From: UBA7672 sp047601145
Lineage (GTDB): Bacteria > Pseudomonadota > Alphaproteobacteria > Caulobacterales > Hyphomonadaceae
DNA length: 64,000 nt
Assembly (NCBI GenBank): GCA_047601145.1
Contig: JASGJW010000001.1
Location: forward strand, 1,550,001 to 1,614,000
Reading direction: 5' to 3'
How positions within the stretch are numbered: the first letter of the stretch is position 1; the number at the start of each line of letters is the position of its first letter. Positions 18,018-26,252 of the stretch are shown here, one piece after another. Both the position numbers and the translations under genes were made by a program. Under the pieces are notes generated by a model. The model was not told the DNA's origin. It did not search any database and worked only from the letters and a program-made list of their open reading frames with translations.

Positions 18018-18513
18018 GTGCGCCGGTCCTCTGGCGGCTTTGCCGGCCTGATCTGGCCGCAGCGCTCGCTGATCATCAACAGCAAGGTTCCAGGCCACGG
18101 CGCGTCCGAGCCCAACCTCCGGGCGATACTCCAGTGCCTGTCGGGCCCGGTCTGCGGCCGCTGCGGGAGACCCTTCGAGTTCGCCGTCGATCCCGGCCAG
18201 GTCTGCAGCGCCTGCCTTGCCCGTTCGCCGGCTTGTGACTGGGCGCGGCGGGTCAGGCGCGGCGGGTCAGGCGCGGCTTCGACCAGTCGGTCTGTCGGCG
18301 GAGGGCAGGCGAGAGAATGTGTTGGGCGCTTTCCGGGTCCGGAAGTGCCGGGCAGGCATGATCAAGGATCAGAAAATCTTGCTGTTCGATGATGTTTTGA
18401 CCATGCAAGCCATAGTAGAGGCCTGTGCCCGCACGTTACGGCGTGCCGGAGCGGCATGCGTCGATGTGGTCGCACTTGCCCGAGTTGCGGGCCCAAGGTG
18501 GGTTCCCATATAG
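18018..18513 (+). pseudogene. comF: comF remnant (internal loss plus frameshift)
   Basis: Two pieces of a ComF phosphoribosyltransferase-fold protein survive in different frames. The N-terminal piece starts at GTG 18018 and reads AGLIWPQRSLI, then the zinc-type Cys pairs CGRCG and CSAC to about 18250. The C-terminal piece, one frame over, reads ENVLGAFRV, then ILLFDDVLTMQAIVEACA and TLRRAGAACVDVVALARV to the stop at 18513. Roughly 80 residues of the middle are absent. The nucleotide-binding loop, normally DDVLTTGAT, is altered to DDVLTMQAI. A 14-bp unit is tandemly duplicated at 18243-18270, at the break. ComF normally takes part in DNA uptake. Confidence 0.82.
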
Positions 18514-18627
18514 TTTTGGAACGATTCCAGAGTGCATGGCTTTCTTAAGTGACGCTCTGTTGTTTGGTAGTTGTTCAGCCTCTTCCAGCGAAGATTGCTG
18601 AACGGAAATTGGGTCAGGAGTTTGCCG

Positions 18628-18900
18628 GTGTCGGCGCGCGTAGAGATCTACACCACGGACTATTGCGGCTACTGCACGCGCGCGAAGGCGTTGCTTGCCT
18701 CCAAGGGCGTCGAGGTCATCGAGATCCGCGCCGGGTCCGATCCGGACAAGCGCCGGGAAATGATCCAGCGCAGCCAGGGCGGCATGACGTTCCCGCAGGT
18801 GTTCATCAACGGCCGTCCTGTCGGCGGGTCGGACGACATCCACGATCTCGATCGCATCGGGAAACTTGATCCGCTGCTGGCCGAGCCGGCCGCGGCCTAA
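18628..18900 (+). CDS. grxC: Glutaredoxin 3
   Basis: 90 residues. Glutathione-dependent disulfide reductase of the cytoplasm. It starts VEIYTTDYCGYCTRAKALL, giving a CGYC active site in place of the CPYC of many GrxC proteins, and has the cis-Pro motif TFPQVFINGRPVGGSDDIH that binds glutathione. GTG 18628 lies 7 nt after AGGAG and gives the standard length; longer starts upstream add residues that do not fit the family. It follows the comF remnant and precedes a DUF1178 gene by 20 nt. Confidence 0.95.
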   Translation: MSARVEIYTTDYCGYCTRAKALLASKGVEVIEIRAGSDPDKRREMIQRSQGGMTFPQVFINGRPVGGSDDIHDLDRIGKLDPLLAEPAAA

Positions 18901-18920
18901 GCGAAAGGAAGACGCTTCCC

Positions 18921-19346
18921 GTGATCCGCTATTCTCTCGCTTGTGTGGGGGAACATGAGTTCGAGGCCTGGTTCTCGAACTCGAAGGCGTATGACACGCA
19001 GCGCAAACGCAAACTCGTCGAATGCCCCGTGTGCGGCTCGACCGAGGTGCGCAAGCAGATCATGGCGCCAGCTGTCCGCTCGTCCGAGAAACAGGCCGAA
19101 GCCGCGATGGCGGCGAAGATGGCAGGCGAGATCCGCGAGCACATCGCCACCACGCACGATTATGTCGGCGACAGGTTCGCCGATGAAGCGCGCTCGATGT
19201 ATTACGGCGAGGTCGAGAACCGGCCGGTCTGGGGCGAGGTGACGCCGGACGTCGCCAAGGAGCTGATCGAGGAGGGCGTGCCGGCCATGCCCATCCCGAA
19301 GGCGTTCGCGCCAGAGCCGCCGCGCCGCAAAGGGCGGATGAACTAG
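18921..19346 (+). CDS. DUF1178 family protein
   Basis: 141 residues. It matches the DUF1178 pattern: IRYSLACVGEHEFEAWF at the start, then a CPVCGS zinc-ribbon half, and YYGEVENRPVWGEVTP near the end. The function of the family is unknown; the Cys pairs (C8, CPVC) suggest metal binding. GTG start at 18921. In related genomes, as I recall, a carbon-nitrogen hydrolase gene sits between grxC and this gene; here only 20 nt separate them. Confidence 0.85.
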   Translation: MIRYSLACVGEHEFEAWFSNSKAYDTQRKRKLVECPVCGSTEVRKQIMAPAVRSSEKQAEAAMAAKMAGEIREHIATTHDYVGDRFADEARSMYYGEVENRPVWGEVTPDVAKELIEEGVPAMPIPKAFAPEPPRRKGRMN

Positions 19347-19416
19347 GCGTTTTCGCCGGATTCGCAACACTGCCCGGGCGTGCTAGAACAGGCGTCAGGA
19401 ATTCAGGACTACGCAC

Positions 19417-20265
19417 ATGACAGATGCCGCCTTCATCGACGCCGCAGAAGTTCCGCCGCGCCATACCAACCAGATCAAGCTTTATGGTCCCGACGCGTTT
19501 GTAGGCATGCGCAAGGCCGGCCGTCTGGCGGCTGAATGCCTTGATATGCTGGCGCCGCATGTGAAGCCCGGCGTCACCACAGGTCATCTGGACGATCTTG
19601 CCCGCGAATTCGTGCTCGAGCGCGGCGGCCTGCCGGCCTGCCTGTTCTACAAGGGCTATCGCAACACGGTCTGCACCTCGATCAACCACGTGGTCTGCCA
19701 CGGCATTCCGGGGCCCAAGCCGCTCAAGGAAGGCGACATCGTCAACATCGATGTGACGGTCATCGTCGACGGCTGGCATGGCGACACCTCGCGCATGTAT
19801 TCGGTCGGCGAAGTGAAGCGGAAAGCCGCGCGCCTCATGGATGTGACCTACGAGTCCATGATGAAGGGCATCGAAGCGATCAAGCCGGGCTTGCGCCTTT
19901 CCGATCTCGGCGGCGCAATCCAGGACCATGCCGAACACAACCGCTACTCCGTCGTGGAAGCCTTCTGCGGCCATGGCCTCGGCCGCGTCTTCCACGACTC
20001 GCCGAATATCCTCCATTTCCGCGACCGCAAGCAGGAAGACATCCGCCTGATGCCTGGCATGATTTTCACCGTCGAGCCGATGATCAATCTCGGCCGCATG
20101 GACGTCGCCCTGCTGGCCGATGGGTGGACGGCGGTCACGCGCGATCGGTCGCTGTCGGCGCAGTACGAGCACTCGATCGGCGTCACCGAGACGGGGTATG
20201 AGATCTTCACCCTTTCACCCACCGGGCTGCACACGCCCCACACATCCGGCGCGCCAACCGGCTGA
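19417..20265 (+). CDS. map: Methionine aminopeptidase, type I
   Basis: 282 residues. Removes the initiator Met from new proteins after deformylation. All metal ligands are in place: Asp in NIDVTVIVDGWHGDTSRMY, His in FCGHGLGRVFHDSPN, Glu in FTVEPMIN and the final Glu in SAQYEHSIGVTETG. The ATG at 19417 follows AGGA by 9 nt. The C-terminal tail (THTSGAPTG-like) is short. It is followed by the radC remnant, a neighbour seen in other alphaproteobacteria. Confidence 0.97.
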   Translation: MTDAAFIDAAEVPPRHTNQIKLYGPDAFVGMRKAGRLAAECLDMLAPHVKPGVTTGHLDDLAREFVLERGGLPACLFYKGYRNTVCTSINHVVCHGIPGPKPLKEGDIVNIDVTVIVDGWHGDTSRMYSVGEVKRKAARLMDVTYESMMKGIEAIKPGLRLSDLGGAIQDHAEHNRYSVVEAFCGHGLGRVFHDSPNILHFRDRKQEDIRLMPGMIFTVEPMINLGRMDVALLADGWTAVTRDRSLSAQYEHSIGVTETGYEIFTLSPTGLHTPHTSGAPTG

Positions 20266-20330
20266 CCCACAGATTGGGGCCTGAGGGATAGGGACGGGGG
20301 CCAGCGAACAACGGAACAGCCGAAGGGACG

Positions 20331-20642
20331 GTGAAGCATTTTCACGGCTATCGCGAACGGCTGCGCCAGCGGATGCTTAAGGTCGATGGCGCGCATTTCA
20401 CGGGACACGAGCTTCTCGAACTTCGGCTCTGCGCTTTCGTTCCGGATGTCGATGTGAAGCCGATCGCAAACGGGCTGATCGCGAAGCTTGGTTCGGGCGG
20501 CGATCCGATACCATCGCGCGCCGGCATCGAACTGACCCGCGAGATCGATAAGGCGCTCACCAAGCTCGAGAGAAAAGTCCACGATCATGTCGTCGTCGGC
20601 GCGAAGAAATCCATCAGCATGAAGGCCAAGCGCTTCATCTGA
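20331..20642 (+). pseudogene. radC: radC remnant with in-frame internal deletion
   Basis: 103 codons joining the two ends of RadC. The first part, GYRERLRQRML and HELLELRLCAFVPDVDVKPIANGLI, is the RadC N-terminus. At about 20495 the reading jumps to GGDPIPSRAGIELTREI and VHDHVVVGAKK, the tail of the MPN/JAB domain. The helix-hairpin-helix region and the JAMM metal-binding HxH are missing, about 100 residues. The frame stays open, so a short protein may still be made from GTG 20331, but it cannot be an active JAMM protein. It lies 65 nt after map. Confidence 0.82.
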
Positions 20643-20831
20643 CGCGAGCGTTCACTCGCGTTGCAGCGCAGCATTCTCTTCTGAAGATTGCTCACGCTTG
20701 CGCCAGCGTGCGCGAAACGACTTGCCGGGGCAGGCAGCGCAGCTAGGCTGCTTTCGAAACGGCAGGCAGACCGTTCACGCCAACACTGGATGCCGGCGCC
20801 CTTCCCCGCGCGCGGCGTGAGGGGAGTTTCC

Positions 20832-22343
20832 ATGGCTACGGCGCCTGCAGCGCCGGCGAGCGAGTCGCCGGCTGGTGGACAGAGCTACGGCTCGCCGGGT
20901 TACCGGCTCTATGTCCTGATCGTCCTGACGCTCGTCTACACGCTCAACTTCGTCGACCGGAACCTCCTCAACGTGATCGCCGGGCCGATCATCAAGGAGT
21001 TCCACCTCACCGACACCGAATACGGCTTCCTCAACGGACCGCCCTTCGCGATCTTCTACGCGCTCATGGGCATTCCGATCGCAATGCTGGCGGACCGGTT
21101 CAACCGCGTGGTCATCGTTGCAATCTGTATCGCCGTCTGGTCGCTGATGGCGGCGCTGTGCGGCTTTGCGGCGTCCTTCCTCTTCCTGCTGTTTGCGCGC
21201 ATCGGCGTTGCGATCGGCGAGGCCGGCGGCACGCCGCCCTCCAACTCGATCATCGGGGATTATTTCAAGCCAAAGAGCCGCGCACATGCGCTGGGCATCT
21301 TCGCCATGGGCGTCACCATCGGCGGGGCGCTGTCGAACTTCTTCGGTGGACCGATCGCGGCGAGCCTCAACGGCCCAGCCGTCGAAGCGCTGTTCCGCAA
21401 TCTTGGCTGGGAATGGGCCGTCAACGCCACTGACTGGAGCAAGGTCGAGGGCTGGCGCGTGGCTTTCGTGGTCATCGGCGCTCCGGGCCTGCTGATCGCG
21501 CTGCTCGTGCTGCTGACGGTGAAGGAGCCGCCGCGCGGCTATTCAGACCCGCCGGGTTCGCCCAAGATGGCGCGCGCCAGCATGATCGACACGCTGAAGG
21601 AGCTGGGCCCCAAGCCGACCTTCTGGACCATGGCGATGGGCGCGGCGCTTGTGGCGCTGGTCGGTTACGGCCTCACCGCCTTCCAGGCGCCGATGACCGG
21701 CCGCCTGCACGGCATCGACGCCGGCACGTTCGCGCTGCAGTTCGGCGGGCCGCTGGCGATCTTCTCCGCCATCGGGACTTTCCTCGGCGGCTTCATCATC
21801 GATCGCACGTCGCACAAGGTGAATTCGGCGGTGGCGCTGGTGCCGGTCGCGGGGATGCTGATCGCCACGCCGCTTTACATCTTCGCGTACTACCAGCCGA
21901 CCGAAAACCTCTACACGGTCGCGCGCCCGATGTGGTGCATCGGCGCGATGTGCCATTACATGTATCTCGGCTCGCAATACACGATCGGCCAGGGCGTGGT
22001 GAGCCAGCGTTCGCGCGCTTCGGCCATCGCTATCCTGCTGCTGATCATCGCACTGATCGGCAACGGCATTGGGCCTCTGCTCACCGGCGCGCTGAGCGAC
22101 ATGTTCATGGGCATGGACCTGCGCAACAGCAACTTCTCGGGCGTCTTGTCGACCGAGCTGTGCCGCAATGCGGCTGAGGTGGCGAAACTGCCGGCCGACC
22201 AGCAGTCGGTGTGCGGTCTCGCCTATGGCAACGGGCTGCGCTCGGCGATGGTGGCGACTGCGCTCGTCTTCCTGCCGGCGGCGCTGTTCTTCTTCCTCTC
22301 ATCGCTGACGCTCAAGAAGGACATGATCGCGAAGACGCACTAG
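20832..22343 (+). CDS. MFS transporter, spinster-like (copy 1)
   Basis: 503 residues, about 12 transmembrane segments. The first helix YVLIVLTLVYTLNFVDRNLL, the loop ALMGIPIAMLADRFNR and GEAGGTPPSNSIIGDYF are those of spinster-like MFS proteins common in Caulobacterales and Sphingomonadales, where the substrates are mostly unknown. The ATG at 20832 follows GAGGGGAGTTTCC. The motif VKEPPRGYSDPPG is shared with the next gene, which is clearly a paralogue. A terminator-like hairpin follows. Confidence 0.85.
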   Translation: MATAPAAPASESPAGGQSYGSPGYRLYVLIVLTLVYTLNFVDRNLLNVIAGPIIKEFHLTDTEYGFLNGPPFAIFYALMGIPIAMLADRFNRVVIVAICIAVWSLMAALCGFAASFLFLLFARIGVAIGEAGGTPPSNSIIGDYFKPKSRAHALGIFAMGVTIGGALSNFFGGPIAASLNGPAVEALFRNLGWEWAVNATDWSKVEGWRVAFVVIGAPGLLIALLVLLTVKEPPRGYSDPPGSPKMARASMIDTLKELGPKPTFWTMAMGAALVALVGYGLTAFQAPMTGRLHGIDAGTFALQFGGPLAIFSAIGTFLGGFIIDRTSHKVNSAVALVPVAGMLIATPLYIFAYYQPTENLYTVARPMWCIGAMCHYMYLGSQYTIGQGVVSQRSRASAIAILLLIIALIGNGIGPLLTGALSDMFMGMDLRNSNFSGVLSTELCRNAAEVAKLPADQQSVCGLAYGNGLRSAMVATALVFLPAALFFFLSSLTLKKDMIAKTH

Positions 22344-22370
22344 GCGATCTGAAACCGTAGTGTCCGTTAC

Positions 22371-22400
22371 ACGGCCGGATGCGTTGACGCGTCCGGCCGT
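22371..22400 (+). terminator. Hairpin between the two MFS genes
   Basis: A 13-bp stem, ACGGCCGGATGCG with CGCGTCCGGCCGT (one G-T wobble), and a TTGA loop, followed by TTGCGTT. The T-tract is weak. It lies 28 nt after the first MFS stop. Confidence 0.65.
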
Positions 22401-22546
22401 TTGCGTTCGCAGCATAACGCCGTTGTCAGCATGGCGGTGCAACCGGACGTTGATTAAGGGTGGACCCGTAGCGCCAAACCCGTCAGCATCTGCATCATGA
22501 GGACAGCGGTTGCGTCAGAAGCCGCTTACTTGGGGAGCTACAATTC

Positions 22547-24010
22547 ATGGGTACCCAGACCGGCGCTATCGGCGCCGCCGCCGGATCGTCGCAGGATCAT
22601 GCAGCCCAGGGCCATCTCACGGGTTATGGCACGAAGGCCTATCGCAGCTACGTGCTGAACGCGCTGCTGTTCGTCTACATCCTCAACTTCCTCGATCGCG
22701 GCCTGCTCGGCATCGTCTCCGAACCGGTGATGAATGAGCTGCAGATCACCGACAAGGATTTCGGCCTGCTGACGGGGATCGGTTTTGCGCTGTTCTATTC
22801 GGTCGTCGGCATTCCGCTGGCGCACTACTCAGAGACCGGCAATCGCACCTGGATCATGACGATCTGTATTGCGCTGTGGTCGGCGGCGACGGCGATGTCG
22901 GGCATGGTGGGGCCGGTGGAGATCGGCGGGGTCGTGGTTTCCGGCTTCGTGATGCTGCTGTTGTGCCGCGTGCTGGTCGGGGTCGGCGAGGCGGGGTGCA
23001 CGCCGCCGGCCAACTCGATGATCGCGGATTATTACCCGCCGGCGCGGCGATCGACGGCGCTGGGCTATTACGCGATGGGCGTCACGGCTGGCACGCTGTC
23101 GGCCAACCTGATCGGCGGACCGGTGGCCGACATGTTCGGTTGGCGCACCGCCTTCATGGTGATCGGCATGGCCGGCGTCGTCGTTGCCGTGGTTTTCCGC
23201 CTGACGGTGAAGGAGCCGCCGCGCGGCTATTCGGATCCGCCGGGCACGGTTCGGCCGGTCAAGGCGAGCTTCCCGGCGGCGCTGAAGGAGCTGTCGTCCA
23301 AGCCGTCTTTCTGGCTGATGGCGTGCGGGGCGATGCTCGCCTCGTTCTGCGGCTATGGCATCGTGACGTTCCAGACCTCGTTCCTGATGCGCACGCATGG
23401 CGTGTCGCTGACCGAGGCGACGCTGATGTTCAACGTGCCGTCGGCCGCGGCCGCATCGGTCAGCGTGCTGATGACGGGCTGGCTCGCCGAGAAGCTGGTG
23501 AAGCGCCATCCCAACGCCATTGCGTGGCTGCCGGCGGCGGGCTTCATCCTGGCGGTGCCGTTTTACCTGGTCGCCTTCAGCTCGGACAACAAATGGGTCG
23601 CCCTTGTCGGCATCTGTCTCGGCGCGGGGATCAAGTACGGCTATCTCGCCGCGCAGTACACGATCGGGCAGGGCGTGGTCGGCGTGCGCACCCGGGCGAC
23701 GGCGACGGCGATCCTGCTGTTCATCGTGAACCTGCTGGGCTATGGCGCTGGCCCGCCCTTCATCGGCTATGTCTCCGACATCCTGTTCCAGATGCAGGCA
23801 AGCGCCGACGGCTTTGCCGAACTGGCCCGCGCCTCGTGCAAGGGCGAAGCGCTGAAGGCGCTGCCGGAAGCAACGCAGGCCTTCTGCAAGCTGGCGGACG
23901 CAAAGGCGCTGCAGACCTCGCTGGTCATCACTTCGGCGCTCTATGTGACGCCGGCGATCTTCTTCCTGCTGTGCATGCGCACGCTGCAGAAGGATCTGGT
24001 GGCGAAGTAG
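22547..24010 (+). CDS. MFS transporter, spinster-like (copy 2)
   Basis: 487 residues, about 12 transmembrane segments. Motifs YVLNALLFVYILNFLDRGLL, VGEAGCTPPANSMIADYY and VKEPPRGYSDPPG mark it as a paralogue of the preceding gene; both end with a helix leading to MRTLQKDLVAK or TLKKDMIAK. The first acidic residues of helix 1 (LDRG against VDRN) differ, so the substrates may differ. A 32-nt stretch is identical between the two genes (21513-21544 and 23201-23232). Substrate unknown. Confidence 0.85.
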   Translation: MGTQTGAIGAAAGSSQDHAAQGHLTGYGTKAYRSYVLNALLFVYILNFLDRGLLGIVSEPVMNELQITDKDFGLLTGIGFALFYSVVGIPLAHYSETGNRTWIMTICIALWSAATAMSGMVGPVEIGGVVVSGFVMLLLCRVLVGVGEAGCTPPANSMIADYYPPARRSTALGYYAMGVTAGTLSANLIGGPVADMFGWRTAFMVIGMAGVVVAVVFRLTVKEPPRGYSDPPGTVRPVKASFPAALKELSSKPSFWLMACGAMLASFCGYGIVTFQTSFLMRTHGVSLTEATLMFNVPSAAAASVSVLMTGWLAEKLVKRHPNAIAWLPAAGFILAVPFYLVAFSSDNKWVALVGICLGAGIKYGYLAAQYTIGQGVVGVRTRATATAILLFIVNLLGYGAGPPFIGYVSDILFQMQASADGFAELARASCKGEALKALPEATQAFCKLADAKALQTSLVITSALYVTPAIFFLLCMRTLQKDLVAK

Positions 24011-24229
24011 GCAGCTTACGCATCGCTGACCGACGCGACCTGCCCGATTATCCGGCATGAGCCATCACGGCTGCGCGCGCCCACTGGTCCGCGTAGCGGC
24101 GCCGTCATAGCGTTGTGACGTGGGCGCCGAATGATCGGGCGCACCAACGTTCGAACACCTTCGCCTCAATTCATCCACCGGCCCCAGATGGCCGGGGTCA
24201 CCTGTTTCAATCAGCGGAAGGAACACGCC

Positions 24230-25054
24230 ATGGGTTTCGTCACGACCAAGGACGGCACGGAAATCTTCTACAAGGATTGGGGTACGGGCCAGCCCATCGT
24301 GTTCCACCACGGCTGGCCGCTGAGCGCCGACGACTGGGACAGCCAGATGCTGTTCTTCCTGCATCAGGGTTTCCGCGTCATCGCGCACGACCGCCGCGGC
24401 CATGGCCGTTCAACGCAGACGGCGACGGGCAACGAGATGGACACCTATGCCGATGACGTCGCTGCTGTGGTGAACAAGCTGGACCTCAGGAACGCGGTTC
24501 ATATCGGCCACTCGACCGGCGGTGGCGAAGTCGCGCGTTATCTCGGCAAGCATGGAACGTCGCGCGCCGCGAAGGCGGTTCTCATCGGCGCGGTGCCGCC
24601 AGTGATGGTGAAGTCGGAGAAGAACCCCGGCGGCACGCCCATCGAGGCGTTCGATGGCCTTCGCGCGGCGCAGGCGGCGAACCGGGCGCAGTTCTTCATC
24701 GATCTGCCGGCGGGTCCTTTCTATGGCTTCAACCGGCCAGGCGCGAAAGTCAGCCAGGGGCTGATCGACAACTGGTGGAGGCAGGGAATGATGGGCGGCA
24801 CGAAGGCCCATTACGATTGCATCAAGGCCTTCTCGGAAACCGACTTCACCGAAGACCTGAAGAAGATCGACATCCCCGTGCTGGTCATGCACGGCGATGA
24901 CGACCAGATCGTGCCGATCGCGGATTCGGCGCTGCTGTCGGTGAAGCTGCTGAAGAAGGGAGAGCTCAAGGTCTACAAGGGCCTTCCGCACGGAATGTGC
25001 TCGACGCACCCGGAAGTGGTGAACCCTGACCTGCTGGCCTTCATCAGGAGCTAG
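24230..25054 (+). CDS. Alpha/beta hydrolase, non-haem chloroperoxidase-like
   Basis: 274 residues. It has the cofactor-free haloperoxidase/esterase layout: oxyanion region VFHHGWPLSADDW, DRRGHGRS, nucleophile Ser in GHSTGGGEVARYL, Asp in VMHGDDDQIVP and His in GLPHGMCSTH. The ATG at 24230 follows GCGGAAGGAACACGCC. No signal peptide, so cytoplasmic. These enzymes usually work as esterases or perhydrolases; the halogenation activity seen in vitro is often a side reaction. Confidence 0.88.
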   Translation: MGFVTTKDGTEIFYKDWGTGQPIVFHHGWPLSADDWDSQMLFFLHQGFRVIAHDRRGHGRSTQTATGNEMDTYADDVAAVVNKLDLRNAVHIGHSTGGGEVARYLGKHGTSRAAKAVLIGAVPPVMVKSEKNPGGTPIEAFDGLRAAQAANRAQFFIDLPAGPFYGFNRPGAKVSQGLIDNWWRQGMMGGTKAHYDCIKAFSETDFTEDLKKIDIPVLVMHGDDDQIVPIADSALLSVKLLKKGELKVYKGLPHGMCSTHPEVVNPDLLAFIRS

Positions 25055-25061
25055 GGCAGGG

Positions 25062-25466
25062 TCAGGCTGCGCTGATGGCTTTCATCAGCGTCTCGATGAA
25101 CCTCTGTTCGAGATCGAGACAGCTACCCTCGGCGCAGCGGCCTGACCGGTCGATATGCTGCAGGAAGGCCATGGCGATGTTGCCGTTCGTGACCGTCGTC
25201 GCGGGCACGGATGTCACCTTGATCAGGTGTTCGCCCCCGTCGCGATAGCGTCCAAGCATGCCGGCGGTGTGGACCTCGCCGCGTAGGGCGCGTTCGCTTG
25301 GCCAGTTGGTCGGGGCGATGAGAGAGCCTTGTGCATCCTTGAATGTCCACCGGCTGGCCTGCGCGCGATCGCGCGAAGGCATGACGGGGCCGAGCAGCCC
25401 TGAAAGCTGTCCTGCTTTTCCGAGCGTGTCGCCGGACGCGTCGAACAACGCCACCGCGATCGGCAA
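25062..25466 (-). CDS. Short PAS-like sensor fragment, start uncertain
   Basis: 134 residues from TTG 25466. The pieces LPIAVALFDASGDTL, GMLGRYRDGGEHLIKVTSVP and AMAFLQHIDRS resemble a PAS domain of the kind found before histidine kinase or regulator domains, but nothing follows it. The tail (CAEGSCLDLEQRFIETLM) is helical. The frame continues upstream to a point where GGAGG is followed 7 nt later by an ATC codon (25505), which would give a natural-looking start DISHQIAELLEKLP. Either the start is TTG, or an original ATG was lost. It may be a decayed gene. Confidence 0.45.
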   Translation of the reverse strand: MPIAVALFDASGDTLGKAGQLSGLLGPVMPSRDRAQASRWTFKDAQGSLIAPTNWPSERALRGEVHTAGMLGRYRDGGEHLIKVTSVPATTVTNGNIAMAFLQHIDRSGRCAEGSCLDLEQRFIETLMKAISAA

Positions 25467-25622
25467 CTTTTCAAGCAGCTCGGCAATCTGGTGCGAGATG
25501 TCGATGGCCCAACCTCCAGCGGCAACATGCGTGCTACTGGATGATGGGGCTCGGTGCTTCTGGCAACAGAGGGCGGGCCCCGCAGAATGACGCGCGCGAT
25601 TTTGTCCTGCGGCAGAATGGAA

Positions 25623-25658
25623 GCCGCCCCGGACTCCGCTCGAGGAGTCCGGGGCGGC
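25623..25658 (-). terminator. Long perfect hairpin downstream of gcrA
   Basis: A 15-bp perfect inverted repeat (arms 25623-25637 and 25644-25658, core GCCCCGGACTCC) with a 6-nt loop, 58 nt after the gcrA stop on the minus strand. The T-tract after it is poor (TTCCATT). Probably the gcrA terminator, and it would also fold on the plus strand. Confidence 0.7.
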
Positions 25659-25715
25659 GCCGTCGCGGGTAGAAGGCAGGAGAACCTGTTCAGGCCCGTG
25701 TCGGAATAATCCAGA

Positions 25716-26252
25716 TTAGCCGGCGAGGCGCTGGATGTAGTCGAACTCACGGGCGCGGCGTTCGCGCTTCTTCGCGGGCTGGAAGGCGACGCGGGCGTGT
25801 TCAGCGCAGTAGGGCGAGCCCTCTACAGAACCGTGGCCGCAGAAGCCGAAATTGGCGTCAGCCGGATCGCCGATCGGCCATTTGCACATGGAGTCTTTCA
25901 CGGTGAGGACCGTGACCATGTCGCCGTTCGGAAGGCGCTGCGGCTCGATGTTGGCTTCGGCCTCGGTGATGTGCGTGTGGACAGGCTCCGGGCGCACGGC
26001 GAGGGCGTTCGAGCCACGGGCGACGGGCGCGGAGGCCTGACGCGGAAGCTGCTGCGGCTTGGGCCGGGCGAGGCGGGGCGGACGTTTCACCGGGCGGGAC
26101 GGAGTCGCGCGGCCGGAGAGTCCGAGACGGTGCACCTTGCCAATCACCGCATTACGGGTGACCGCGCCCAGGCGCTTGGCGATCTGGCTTGCACTGTGCC
26201 CTTCGGCCCAGAGTTTCTTCAGTTCCGCGACGCGTTCTTCGGTCCAGCCCAT
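25716..26252 (-). CDS. gcrA: Cell cycle regulator GcrA
   Basis: 178 residues. GcrA binds sigma-70 RNA polymerase and promoters carrying GANTC sites methylated by CcrM, and drives S-phase gene expression in alphaproteobacteria. The N-terminal DNA-binding domain is intact: GWTEERVAELKKLWAEGHSA, then ASQIAKRLGAVTRNAVIGK and VHRLGLSGRA. A basic Pro-rich linker leads to the C-terminal sigma-interacting domain with CKWPIGDP and FCGHGSVEGSPYCAEH. The ATG at 26252 follows GGAG by 8 nt. A GAATC site (CcrM target) overlaps the start at 26253-26257. Confidence 0.96.
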   Translation of the reverse strand: MGWTEERVAELKKLWAEGHSASQIAKRLGAVTRNAVIGKVHRLGLSGRATPSRPVKRPPRLARPKPQQLPRQASAPVARGSNALAVRPEPVHTHITEAEANIEPQRLPNGDMVTVLTVKDSMCKWPIGDPADANFGFCGHGSVEGSPYCAEHARVAFQPAKKRERRAREFDYIQRLAG

